Shown piece by piece: positions 12,111 to 22,249 of a stretch of 64,000 nt of DNA. Location: the NCBI GenBank assembly GCA_009363875.1, contig CM018691.1, positions 42,529,399 through 42,593,398 on the forward strand, written 5' to 3'. Positions within the stretch are counted from its first letter, which is position 1. Each line of letters begins with the position of its first letter. Source of the DNA: Mikania micrantha (taxonomy: Eukaryota; Streptophyta; Magnoliopsida; Asterales; Asteraceae). The notes beneath the pieces were generated by a model. The model worked only from the letters and a program-made list of their open reading frames with translations, had not been told where the DNA came from and ran no database searches. The position numbers were made by a program, and so were the translations under genes.

Positions 12111-12695
12111 CCTAATAATACCTTATTAGTTAATCAGTTCTATTTGTTGAATTTGTCATGATTGCATATATAAAACTATGCAAGTTAGCACTAGTTGTTT
12201 AAAAAAGTTACAAAATTGGTTTGACATTATGTAAAGACTATTTAATAATTAGTAGTACAATATGACTATTTTAATAATCTTATTGATTAATTCTGATTAT
12301 CAGAATCACTGATTGCTTTGATTTATGTTTTCACGAATTTGATTTAACCTCAGATGAAACATCTTAATGTTACTAGGGTTTTGGCTCACCAAGATCAAAT
12401 TAAAACCTTTTGAGCTCATTCAAATGCTAAAGCCTTACCAAATTATTGTATGTAAACACATTTAAAACACTTTTTTTAAGCCAAAACTTACAACGATGTT
12501 AACTTTCAAATTGTGATAAATTTACGCAAAGTCGTAAAAGAAGTGTTCTAAATATGTTTACAATGAAGTTAAAAAAATTCAAAGATTTGGCTTGATCTTG
12601 ACATGTTATTTCGGGTTATTACATATTTAGTGAGTGATTAATTTATTTATCCTTTATATATATATATATATATCTATATATATATATATATATAT
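12111..12695. other. AT-rich spacer ending in a TA microsatellite
   Basis: No gene is seen. The last 45 bases are an interrupted (TA)n run that flanks the next MITE. Confidence 0.5.
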
Positions 12696-12945
12696 GGAGA
12701 TGATCAAATATTAACCCATGTTTATTGTGTTAACCGAATAACTACATCTTATTACTTTGGGGTCCACATAAAAAATAAATCTAAAGGTGTTTTTTTTTTC
12801 TTTTTTAATTACTGTAAGGCCCACTTACATTAATAAAAAAAGAAAAAAATCTAAATTTTAAATTTACTTTAATGTGGGCCCCAAAGTAATAAGAAGTAGT
12901 TATTCGGTTAATGCAATAAGAAAGAGTTAACATTTAAACCATCCC
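12696..12945. mobile_element. Fold-back MITE flanked by (TA)n
   Basis: The left arm GGAGATGATCAAAT ... GTTAACCGAATAACTACA ... TTGGGGTCCACAT pairs with the right arm ATGTGGGCCCCAAAGTAATA ... GTTATTCGGTTAA ... ACCATCCC. The arms are about 75 bp each around a short AT-rich centre. Both ends abut TATATA runs, so the target is TA, as in Micron/Stowaway-like elements. It has no coding capacity. Confidence 0.75.
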
Positions 12946-12970
12946 ATATCTATATATATATATATATAGG

Positions 12971-12993
12971 GAAAAGATAAAATGAAAACCANN
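12971..12993 (+). mobile_element. Left end of a second TA-flanked MITE, cut by the assembly gap
   Basis: A TATATATATA run followed by GGGAAAAGATAAAATGAAAA has the same layout as the other TA-flanked elements in the window, and runs straight into the N gap. Confidence 0.4.
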
Positions 12994-13091
12994 NNNNNNN
13001 NNNNNNNNNNNNNNNNNNNNNNNNNNNNNNNNNNNNNNNNNNNNNNNNNNNNNNNNNNNNNNNNNNNNNNNNNNNNNNNNNNNNNNNNNNN
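12994..13091. other. Assembly gap (98 N)
   Basis: An unresolved run of N between a TA-flanked MITE end and an LTR fragment. Its true length is unknown, and both neighbours are repeats, which explains the break. Confidence 0.99.
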
Positions 13092-13356
13092 TTTTATCGC
13101 TTCCGCAACTATTGATACTTAACATTTGGAAAACTGTTTTAAGTTAACGCTTCCGCTATTTATGAATGTTAATCTGTTTTGATAACCTACACTTATTTCC
13201 GCAACTCTGATTTTACAAACGGTTTTATCCAAGTAATTGGATGTAAGTATACAATCAGACATGTAGGTCTCGCAAGTTGTGTGACCGGAGACTGCGATCC
13301 TGACAATCTGTTGTTGCTCGCGCCCCAGAAGGGACGGGATTTCTCGGGGTGCGACA
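13092..13356 (+). repeat. 3' end of a Gypsy-type LTR
   Basis: The sequence ends GGGATTTCTCGGGGTGCGACA, matching the GGTGTGACA-type ends of the other Gypsy LTRs here. It contains the CGCTTCCGC motif also found near the end of the LTR at 15.3 kb. The 5' part is lost in the gap. No primer-binding site follows, so it is a solo or truncated LTR. Confidence 0.6.
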
Positions 13357-13641
13357 GAACATAACCCATCAATGTATTAGATTTGTTACTGATGTTTATG
13401 TTTGTATGTATTCTATGGTTAGTAGGTTGATTATCATGTATGGTACTCTTACTAACTCTAGATTGACCTCACATTTTTTGTGTAGTTGGGGGGATGGTTC
13501 TAAACTCATTAGAACCATTTTTGGGTGCCTAAGCGTTGTTTAGGTCTTTTGTATGGTATACGGGGGTATGCCCCTAAGAGATTGTAATTTTTATTGGGTT
13601 ATATATATTTTCGAGCAAAAGCCCTTTATCCAAAAAAAAAA
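13357..13641 (+). mobile_element. Probable LINE 3' tail with poly(A)
   Basis: A GGGGGTATGCCCCTAAGAG segment, then a T-rich end TTGGGTTATATATATTTT and an A10 run at 13632-13641, resemble the 3' untranslated end of plant L1-type LINEs. No reverse transcriptase remains. A processed transcript of another kind is the alternative. Confidence 0.4.
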
Positions 13642-15466
13642 TTATAACGAATTGATGGATCTCTAGTTTTTAGGGTTCATCATATTAAACGTTTTGGGGA
13701 GTTCGATTCAAACGTGTTTAAAAACCAAATTAAATCACACAGAGAGTTTCAGATTCTTTGTTTAATGAAAACCCTTTATCAATTTCAGAAAATGTTAACG
13801 AATTGAGTGATTTCAATTTCTAGGGCTTATGGGTTAAAAAGATTTGTGGATTTTGATGAAAACAAACACGAAATCCAAATTAAATTGTGCAGATAGTTTC
13901 GGAAATTTACATTTAACAGAAACCCTATTATTTTAGAGATTAACACTAATGAATTCAATCAAATCGACTTATGGGATTAGAAATGGGAATTCGAACCTAT
14001 GTACATCGAATTAATCGATTATGGTAACCTATTTTCAAATTGGAACCACATTGGGACTCGGTTAGGATAATAGAGCCTAAGCCCTATGGTGATAGGTTCG
14101 GTTGGGAATGAATTTTAGGTCAATTAGAACCAAGATTGGTTCAGTTATTGGAACATAGGGGAACCAACTGTTTAAATGTTAAAATAATTAGTCGGGAGTT
14201 TCTATTGCAAATGATTAGAGGGATGAGATGGTAGATGTTGTGTGATGCGTGTGGGGAGGACGTGGGTTCGAGACCATGCCCCACCGGTTTTGCACCAAAT
14301 TGCCATTTTTAGTATTTTGTCATAACTTGTTCATTTCAAGTCCGTTTTGATCCATTTCAGTTGCGTTGGAACTGAAATGGAATCTCTAACATAATGAAAC
14401 AATAAATCTCAATTTTTGACCAAAAACATAATCGCGGTATAATTATGTGTCGTAAAATGAAATCGTATATGTTTATACGATTTAAACAAATGAACCCAAA
14501 ATTGTGCATGCTTTCGTATGTACGTTTCAAACAACTTAGTATACATGTGTTGACACGAATGTTACCACAAACACACTATGACATTTCGAATAACAAAACA
14601 TTATTATTATAACACAGATTCTTCTTAGAAGTTAATCTACGTGATTTCACGGACACTTGAATTTCGATTTACATTCTCAGGTGCGTACACGACCCCTTTT
14701 TACTTTTACTGTTTTGGGGGAGAAAACATGTGCAAACAAACACTTTTAGATACATATCACTTTCATGAGTTATCTATTTACGATAAGTGCGAACATAGCA
14801 TTACAAGTCCTTACATATCGAACCGTTTAGTTTGCCATAGTGCAAAGCGTGGTAGTTGAAGATAGATCTATTGGGTTTGTCAAACCTCACTTGGTAGATT
14901 GTAGGTCTACGCAGGTGTTTCACTAGCCTATTCAAACATTACTATTGTGTGTGCTAGACAAATGGTGAAAGGCAAACATTCATTCAAACAGTCAACTTCG
15001 GTGTAGACCGCTTATGTAAATAGTACAATGACTAGCTATCATGACTATGCAATGTGTGATTATGTTATTTGCAAACATTTCATTTCAAACAATTGTTCAA
15101 ACATTTGTGATTACATATTTAAACCTGTGTATGCACCAACCTTTGTGTTGATTCTATTTGCATGTTTTCTCAGGACATTAGAGCATAAGCATGGACGATC
15201 AGGGACTAGGATGTTGAGTCTCATGCATTCATTTTATGTTTACTTATTGATTTAAAACATAGAACATTTATTTATGGTTTGCAACTGTTATGTTTCATTA
15301 TTGGTTTTCAAACGCTTCCGCAAACGTTAAACTTTGATTTTACAAATTAAGACAAAATTATGTTTAAAAGCATATAGAGGTCTTTTGCTATGTCTAATGA
15401 CTGAGATCCTGGTTTGTCACGCCCTAAAAGGTTTGATTATGTTAGCTGAAATTTGGAGGTGTGACA
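13642..15466 (+). repeat. Gypsy-type LTR fragment ending GGAGGTGTGACA
   Basis: The right end GGAGGTGTGACA at 15466 and the CGCTTCCGC motif near 15310 mark a plus-oriented LTR terminus. No primer-binding site or polypurine tract is attached, so it is a solo or truncated LTR. The left boundary is unclear and may be the LINE tail. It includes a tRNA-like module at 14222-14285. Short open frames within it have no recognisable product. Confidence 0.55.
14222..14285 (+). other. tRNA-like A-box/B-box module in an LTR
   Basis: GATGAGATGGTAGATG resembles an A box. GGTTCGAGACC at 14265-14275 is a full B-box match and sits in a T-arm-like stem (GTGG ... CCAT). The spacing is close to that of a tRNA gene. 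There is no acceptor stem and no cloverleaf, so this is not a tRNA gene. Confidence 0.5.
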
Positions 15467-15710
15467 TTGTTGTATGTTGAATCAAGATTTATCATCTTTT
15501 GTTTGTTCTTTATCATCTGGTTTATTGGAAAATTGGTATGTTGAATCAAAATTGGTTTATGCATATGGTGTCTTGCAAAATTGGTATGAAGTTTGTGCCT
15601 TATGAATCTGTTATGTGTTTGCATAAGTTTGTGGCATTGAAGTTTATTCCCTTGTTTGTTGATTTGGTTAGAAATGGGTTAGAAACATCAATGGTCGAAT
15701 GAGTAGATAA

Positions 15711-16005
15711 AATGCTTATTAGAGACTTGTATTGACGAGATTAACATCGTGGGTAAAAGAGCATTGAGTTTGCACAAAGACTCGTGGAACAAATTAGGAA
15801 GAGTACTTAAGGAAAAGTTTGGCATGGATTAGTCTCAAAAACAATTGAAAAATGCCTTTGATAATCTGAAAGCCAAATACATAGGATGGGTGTATTTGAA
15901 AAACAAAACCAGAAACATATACAACGCTCAAACAAATACTTTTAGCTTAACAAACGAGGAATGGGGAAAATAGGAAAAAGGGAGTGTTATCAAGGAGTAT
16001 TAGCA
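15711..16005 (+). pseudogene. Harbinger Myb/SANT-like DNA-binding protein, fragment
   Basis: The frame beginning LLETCIDEINIVGKRALSL continues SWNKLGRVLKEKFG, QLKNAFDNLKAKYIGW and VYLKNKTRNIYNAQTNTFSL. This is the Myb/SANT-like domain that accompanies plant PIF/Harbinger transposases and targets them to the element ends. Three in-frame TAG codons interrupt it, the first after KFGMD. The start and C-terminus are missing. Confidence 0.8.
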
Positions 16006-16059
16006 AGATTTATATAAAGGAAGGGGAAAAGGGGGTGTTATCAAAACGTATTAGCAATT

Positions 16060-16730
16060 TGTGACTTCAACATGATTTTTACATTTATTGTGGCCGGTTG
16101 GGAAGGGGTAGCACATGATGCTAGAATATTATCAGAGACATTATCAGATCCACATGCACCATTCATGTTTCCACCACAAGGTATATAGTTATAGGTTGTT
16201 AATTATTTCTATCTTTTTTAAAATTCTAATTAATTGCCACTATCTTTATAGATAAATATTATCTTTGTGATGCCGCGTATGCACACATACGAGGATTTAT
16301 GGCTCCATATCGTAATGTGAGTGTTGGCTTGGAGATTTTCGTCGGAGACGTGCATTGAACAATAAAGAAAAATTTAACCATGCACATGCAAAGCCTCAGA
16401 ACGTCATTGAGCGTGCTTTTGGTGTCTTGAAAGCACAATTCCCTATATTGAAGAGGATGACACCATTTCCGTTGGTTACACAAAGGAACATTACCATTGA
16501 ATGTTTTTCGCTACATAATTTCATAAGGAAAGAGGGTTTGAGTGATGAATTGTTTACACAATAAGATCAACCCAACGTGTCTTTAGGAAATAGACATGTA
16601 CACGTTGATGATGATGAAGATGATGTTGAAGCACATGGTACCGCATCAGATCGAGAATATATGACTGGGTTACGAGGTGAAATTGCTGAGTAGTTAATGC
16701 AAATATGGAATGATTGATTTAAATAAATGT
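16060..16730 (+). pseudogene. Harbinger DDE transposase (ALP1/HARBI1-like), fragment
   Basis: The frame shows FTFIVAGWEGVAHDARIL (first Asp region), then a 71-base interval at 16181-16251 with GT...AG ends, then DKYYLCDAAYAHIRGFMAPY (second Asp region). After a frameshift it gives GDFRRRRALNNKEKF and VIERAFGVLKAQFPILKRM (catalytic Glu region), then LHNFIRKEG. Joining across the GT...AG interval restores the frame exactly between PPQ and DKYY, so the intron is real and this is not a processed copy. The N-terminal helix-turn-helix is absent, and one frameshift plus later stops kill it. Confidence 0.85.
16181..16251 (+). other. Retained intron in the Harbinger transposase relic
   Basis: It begins GTATATAG and ends TTTATAG, is 71 bases long, T-rich and phase 1. 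The flanking codons join in frame. A conserved intron near the second catalytic Asp is plausible for this family, but I infer splicing from sequence alone. Confidence 0.7.
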
Positions 16731-16976
16731 TATTGTGGTTTTATGAAAAAAAAATTGGCTGTTGTAAAAAGATTAATTAAATTAACAATGTTGAAAAACT
16801 CTTTTAGTTTTAAAAAAATCAGTGTATTTAGATTTCAGATTATTTTAACAGTTTGCAGACGTTAAAAAACAAACGGCCTTTTTTTTACAGACTGCAGACA
16901 TTTAGTCCAGCTTTTGTGCTACATATGTGGCCCGCAGACTGCAGACGTTTTAGATCTTCAAAAACAAAAACACACC

Positions 16977-18689
16977 TAAGTGAAAGTTGGGTGTATTTAA
17001 AGAGAATTTTTTTTGACTACCTATTTGAAACACTTGAGAAACTTGATTATTATTAGATGACATATTCCCTGGATATAATTACCTCACAAGAAACACACTA
17101 TTATTTCTCATAAATAATGTGCCTTAAGTTAATCCAAGTTCATTCATGTCCATTTAAGTTCATCTAATTGTTGTCACAAAGACAACATGCTTATAATGGT
17201 ATAAGACTCCTAGTTAGTATAATTTAGCACGCCAAATATATCTACGGTATACAGTTTGTTTAACCTCACACGCCAAAGGGATCTACATGTTTCGTTTGTT
17301 TAATCTGACATGCCAAAGAAATCTACATAATTGAGTTCATATTGCTAGGAACAAATGCTAATCATGCATGCATGTAACATCATCCTTTCATTCCTAATAA
17401 CATCACTATCCACATATTATCATTCATTTATCATAGCATTATCATTCTTCATTATTCATTTTTATTCGAAGGCATTAAGTACTAACCACAAACTAATAGC
17501 ACACCTCATTTATCATGTCTTCATTCATTAATTATACATTCTTAGTACACATCATTCACATAAATAGGTTTCGTTTGTGGCAAACAAGTGGTATACATGT
17601 TAGGCCCAAAAGTTTTTAAAATTAGTTAATGAAAACATCTAATAAGGAAGCATATAGACCTCACCTGAATTGTGTTATAGAATACATTTCCGATAACAAA
17701 AATGGCCCTTTGCTGGTACAAAGAATCATTGAATAACTTATAATAAGTTCATGTGTGAATTACAATATTATTTAGAACATTTTTTATTTCAAACAGTTGG
17801 TTGAGTCAGAGTCCAGACAAGACACAACTCGCCTAAGTTATGATTAAGTCGAGTCTATCATTTGGCCTAGTTTCAATGATTCAGCCAAAAGCTTAGATTC
17901 ATTAAATCTATGACTCACCTAAGAGCCTTCGTTCAACACTTAACACCTTTTGAAATTAAGACATCATCATAATTCAATTGGTGTTTCAACCCGTTCAAGT
18001 CTTGGAATAGAACTGAGAAAACATAATCTATTCTTCAACCATTTTGTCCAATTTCCTCAAGATATTCATTTTAACTCAGTAATTCTCATCATAAATTGTT
18101 AGCATTCATTTAGATTGACCACAAACCACTTATTGAATCCTATCTATCGCAAATTACATCATTTAAAAAAGGTTTCCAATAGAAATTTTAAAAAACATAA
18201 AAACCATACCTTTGTGTAAAATCACTCAAATTCCCATGTGTAGACGATGTTGATGATTCCAAATGAATTTCTTTGTTGCTTCCAATTGATGGCAAAAAAT
18301 ATTGCTCGAATTTGGCTTTAACTGCTCTTATTCATCTGTCTTTTCTTCTTTTTTTTTTTCTCTAGCCTTTCACATGAAAATGAATCGCTAAAGGGGAGTA
18401 GCTTGGGTAAGAGGAGTAGCGAATTCACTTTGTTACAATTGCAAAAATAGCCCCTTCACAATTCCCAACTTATAACACTAAACCCCTTAGTTTCCTTCCT
18501 TTCCATTAATACATTATTGTTGAAAGTGTGGGGTGTTAGAATTGTAGCCCCCATTATAACAGCTTTCTTCTCCGAAACTTGTTATATTACAAATAAATAT
18601 GGATAAAGTTTTTTCATTCTATCCTCTAACTCTTATATAGACTTTGGCCTTATCCTATTCTTTTATTATACTTTGACATGCTTAAATGT
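16977..18689. other. Unassigned AT-rich DNA, possibly LTR of the next element
   Basis: No gene. At 17226-17340, three loose copies of an approximately 44-base unit share CACGCCAAAGGGATCTAC and GTTTGTTTAA. A pyrimidine-rich run at 18336-18365 could be a minus-strand polypurine tract of the Gypsy element that follows, which would make part of this its 3' LTR. I could not find convincing LTR ends. Confidence 0.4.
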
Positions 18690-19924
18690 CTTAGTTCGTG
18701 GTTGCTTTTCCTTATGGTCGAAAATTGCCACCGGCTCTTCTTTGTAATTCAATTTGTCACCAACTTCCATATCGTTTAAAGGCATGTGAGTTACGTTGCC
18801 ATCTAGGTACTTTCATAGGCGAGATATGTGGAACATCAAGTGAATCCCACTTCATTCTTCTAGTAAGTCTAGTCAGTATGCAACCTTACCAACGTGTTCA
18901 TCTATTCAAAAAGGTCCTATGTATCTTGTGCTTAGTTTTTCTTTCTTCCTAAACCGAATGATTCCCTTCAATGTGGTATCTTTAATAGTATGTGATCACC
19001 TACATTATACTCAATTGGTTTATTAAATTATCATCATAAAACTTGTGTCAGTATTGTGTGGCTTTCATTCTAGCTTAACCGGCCACAAATTTTCATCCAA
19101 ATATATTATAACAGCTTTAATCCCTATCTACTTGTGCCTTACTCCACCCCTACACATGGACATCCTGCAATGTCTTTCATGCAACACCTTATATGGGGTC
19201 ATTATAATGCTGACATGGTAGTTGTTATTGTATGAAAAATTCCGCTAATGGTACATGATTATCCCAACTTCAAACAAAGTCAACTATACATGCTTGTGTA
19301 TCCTTCAAGGTTTGAATAGTCCTTTCAAACTATTTGTCAGCTTAAGGATGATATGCAATGTTTAACTTTGTGTCCATAGTCTCATGGAACAACTTTCATA
19401 ATCTTGATGTAAACGTTTTGTCTCAATCGAATACAATGTAGGTTGGAACTTCATGTCTCATCATTATCTCTTTTACAAAAAACTCTAACAATTTCTCGGT
19501 TGAGTATGTCTCATCTATGGGAAGAAAGTGAGCACTCTTTTTTAATTGGTTTATAATTACCCATATATGTGGTATCATGATGTTTAGTTGTAAGGGATAA
19601 CTTATTAATGAAATGCATGGTGATATATTCCCACTTCCACTTCGAGACTTCAAAAGGCTACACATACCTGTAAGTTTTTTTGATACTCATCCTTTACTTG
19701 AGCACATGTTAAGCATTTTTTTCACGTATTATATCATATTAAACTTCATACATATCCACCAATAGTTCTTGTAGAGGTATTGGTATATTTTGGTGGCACT
19801 GGAATGAATCGAATAACACAATTATGTAAGTTGGCTAGAATTCTCGATCAGATATCACCATTTCATGGCACCCCACATTTGATCGAATTATGTATTGGCG
19901 CAAAAATCATTATATTTCAACATC
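18690..19924 (-). pseudogene. Gypsy integrase fragment
   Basis: The longest open piece (19665-19423) reads HIWVIINQLKKSAHFLPIDE then YSTEKLLEFFVKEIMMRHEV, the conserved integrase core of plant Gypsy elements. Near 18955-18690 the C-terminal module is readable as KLSTRYIGPF followed by VGKVAY and other conserved short pieces, with several stops. The DDE catalytic set is incomplete. Confidence 0.8.
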
Positions 19925-21040
19925 TTACATGTCACACCCCAACCAACGACTGAATATGTCGTCGGGTGAGTTTGATAATTCAAAAGCTCATGGGCTACTA
20001 TTAAAGTTTATATAATTAAAATCCATATTAAATATTCAAACATTCATTCAACAATCCAAACATAGTAATTCAAATCCAACATTACACAGGAAATCAACAT
20101 GACATAAATTGTTTAATTTATAAATTAGGTCATCTAATCCTAGCTTATGTCTTCATCACCCTTCGATTTCCTGTCACACATTTAAAATACATTTTATCAA
20201 CTATTTGCATAGTTGGTGAGCACTCACACAAGTTATAATATTTATATAAATAAAGTGATGCGATACTAAGTCTAAGTATCAATAAGCATAAGTCTATGTC
20301 CTTACAAGTTTTCTAGAAGCATGCTAAGCCTAAAAAAATCATCACATGTTTTTTGTCATTCATCATATACAAGTAATCATTTTTATTTCCAATTTCCTTT
20401 ATAATTGTCCTCAAACACGTATTATAACATAGCTTTTAAATCAAATTTTGCTTGATTAAGCTTGATACTATTTTATTTAAAATAAAGAAATAAAATATTA
20501 TTGTATATGATTATAAATAGTTTCAGAATATTTAATTAAAAAATATTCAAAAATATACGTATATGTATTTTCTTTCAATCTTTATAAACTAAAAACAAAT
20601 TTAATTTGAGTTTTATTTTAAATAAATAATTAATTTAAATAAAACTGATTATATGTTCATAAAATAATTTCAAAAATATACAAAATAATTTTTCAGATTA
20701 TTTATAATATTTTATAAATAATCTTTACATTTTTTGAAGTTTATTTAAAAAATTAAATAACAAATTTATAAAATTAATAAACCAAAAATTCTTTTAAAAT
20801 TTCCATATGTTTTATAGATATGATTTATAATTTCTATAAATTTTTCAGAATTTTTAAAAGTGTTTAAGTATTTTTAATATATAAAACTATTTAAATAGCA
20901 AAATAATAAAAATATACCCTGAAAAATTTCAAAATATTTATAGAATGTTAAACATACTATTTTAGAATTTATAGGAATTTTTGGATTAAAATAGGTTGTA
21001 AAATAAAAGAAATAAAAAAATGAGGTTAAATTGGAAAACC

Positions 21041-21107
21041 GATCTGGCCGGATTTGAACCCGGGCCACACCCCTCAACCGGTGCCTTACCGCTGGGCTAA
21101 GGGTGTG
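21041..21107 (-). other. tRNA-like module inside the solo LTR
   Basis: On the minus strand, ACACCCTTAGCCCAGCGGTA contains an A box, and GGTTCAAATCC at 21060-21050 is a B box within a perfect T-arm (CCGG GTTCAAAT CCGG). The A-to-B distance of about 50 nt and a short D stem (GCC/GGC) fit a tRNA. The acceptor strands do not pair and the anticodon arm is poor, so it is tRNA-derived and not a functional tRNA gene. Confidence 0.65.
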
Positions 21108-21674
21108 GTTCGTTGGAATCCTTGCTTTCAACTAACTCTTATACATACATTCGTTCTATCTAGTTTCTCATGAGAACCCTAATGAACAATCACTTCAATT
21201 CAACTCAATGATTACATGTTGGGTCTCATGATCATGTGGCTTTTGTTCTCCATCTTAAACCGATCAAAATGCAACTAATGATCACTGGGTTGGTGGAGTA
21301 TTGGTCGAGTTCTAGCAACCTTAGTTCGCAGTTGTTCTTGAGATGATTTCGAGAGTTGGGACGAATTAGAGAGAGAATTACAAGTGGGTTTCTGTTTGAA
21401 ATACTAAAATGTGTAAAAGACATATAGTTTTGAGTGTTTATTTGCTCGCAATGATTGATTTAGACTATGAGTTAAGGCATATGGTTAGGGTAATCAAAAG
21501 TCGGCTTAAACGTCGTTGTTACTACGTGTTATTGAGCTATAAACGTTGAGATTGTGGTTTGAGTCATGGGGCATCTAAAACCCGTTTTTTTGTGATCAAA
21601 TGGGTTGTTTTTGTGGGTTGAATGGGGTGATCGGAGGCCACCTGGAATCCGGCAGGAGCAATAGCTAGAGATAT

Positions 21675-21695
21675 GGGGGGGGGGGGGGGGGGGGG
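21675..21695 (+). repeat. Homopolymer G21
   Basis: 21 consecutive G on the plus strand within the solo LTR. Such runs are rare in AT-rich plant DNA, can form G-quadruplexes and are prone to length errors in assembly. Confidence 0.9.
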
Positions 21696-22249
21696 ACCAA
21701 AACTTTCATATTTGGACACTTTTTCTCCTCCCTATATTTTGGTGTTGCATAAATTACCATTTCTAATCTTTGGGTTTTAATACTAATAATTTAATGTTAA
21801 AAGTTTGTAAAATTTATTACCATATATTTAACTTATCAAAACTTTAGAGTTTTTATAATTAGTTAACTTAATCTTGTTAGGGTAAATGTCTATATATATA
21901 TATACATACATACATATATATATATAAAATACAGTTTATAAATATAATATTTGTTCTTACCTATTCATAAAATCAAGTTTATAACCATTATTTAACACTT
22001 ATATACATTTACATAAATCATAGTTTATATATGTAACAACTTTTGTATAATAAGTATTATATTTTAAATTAATTTAATTAAATCTTTAATTGTTTTATGA
22101 TTTGTAAATATATGTATGCATATATATAAATATACATATGTACACACATATTTAGAAACTTAAATCAACTACGATCTTTACCTTGAACTTTTGTTTATTA
22201 GAATTGTGGCACCAATACGTTTTTGAAAAACCCTAAATGTTACATTACA

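Larger units (their letters stand above)
15711..16976 (+). mobile_element. PIF/Harbinger transposon relic
   Basis: Both characteristic genes are present in order: a Myb/SANT-like protein and a DDE transposase, only some 50 bases apart, so intervening DNA has been lost. Beyond the transposase is a zone with GCAGACG repeats ending in ACACACC then TAA, consistent with a terminal repeat plus a 3-bp target. The left terminal repeat was not found. Confidence 0.75.
19930..22244 (-). repeat. Solo LTR (2315 bp) with TTACA target duplication
   Basis: The plus strand reads TGTCACACCCC at the left and AAATGTTACA at the right, so the minus strand is TGTAACATTT...GGTGTGACA. The five bases TTACA flank it on both sides (19925-19929 and 22245-22249). 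Nothing internal to a retrotransposon is present, so it is a solo LTR left by LTR-LTR recombination. It lies between the RNase H and integrase parts of an older Gypsy element and is therefore younger than that element. Confidence 0.9.

Noticed and set aside
12934..13125. Minus-strand frame spanning the N gap
   Set aside because: Most of it is unknown bases, so there is no evidence of coding.
21041..21107. Functional tRNA gene
   Set aside because: Acceptor strands do not pair and the anticodon arm is poor; only the D-arm, T-arm and internal promoter boxes remain.
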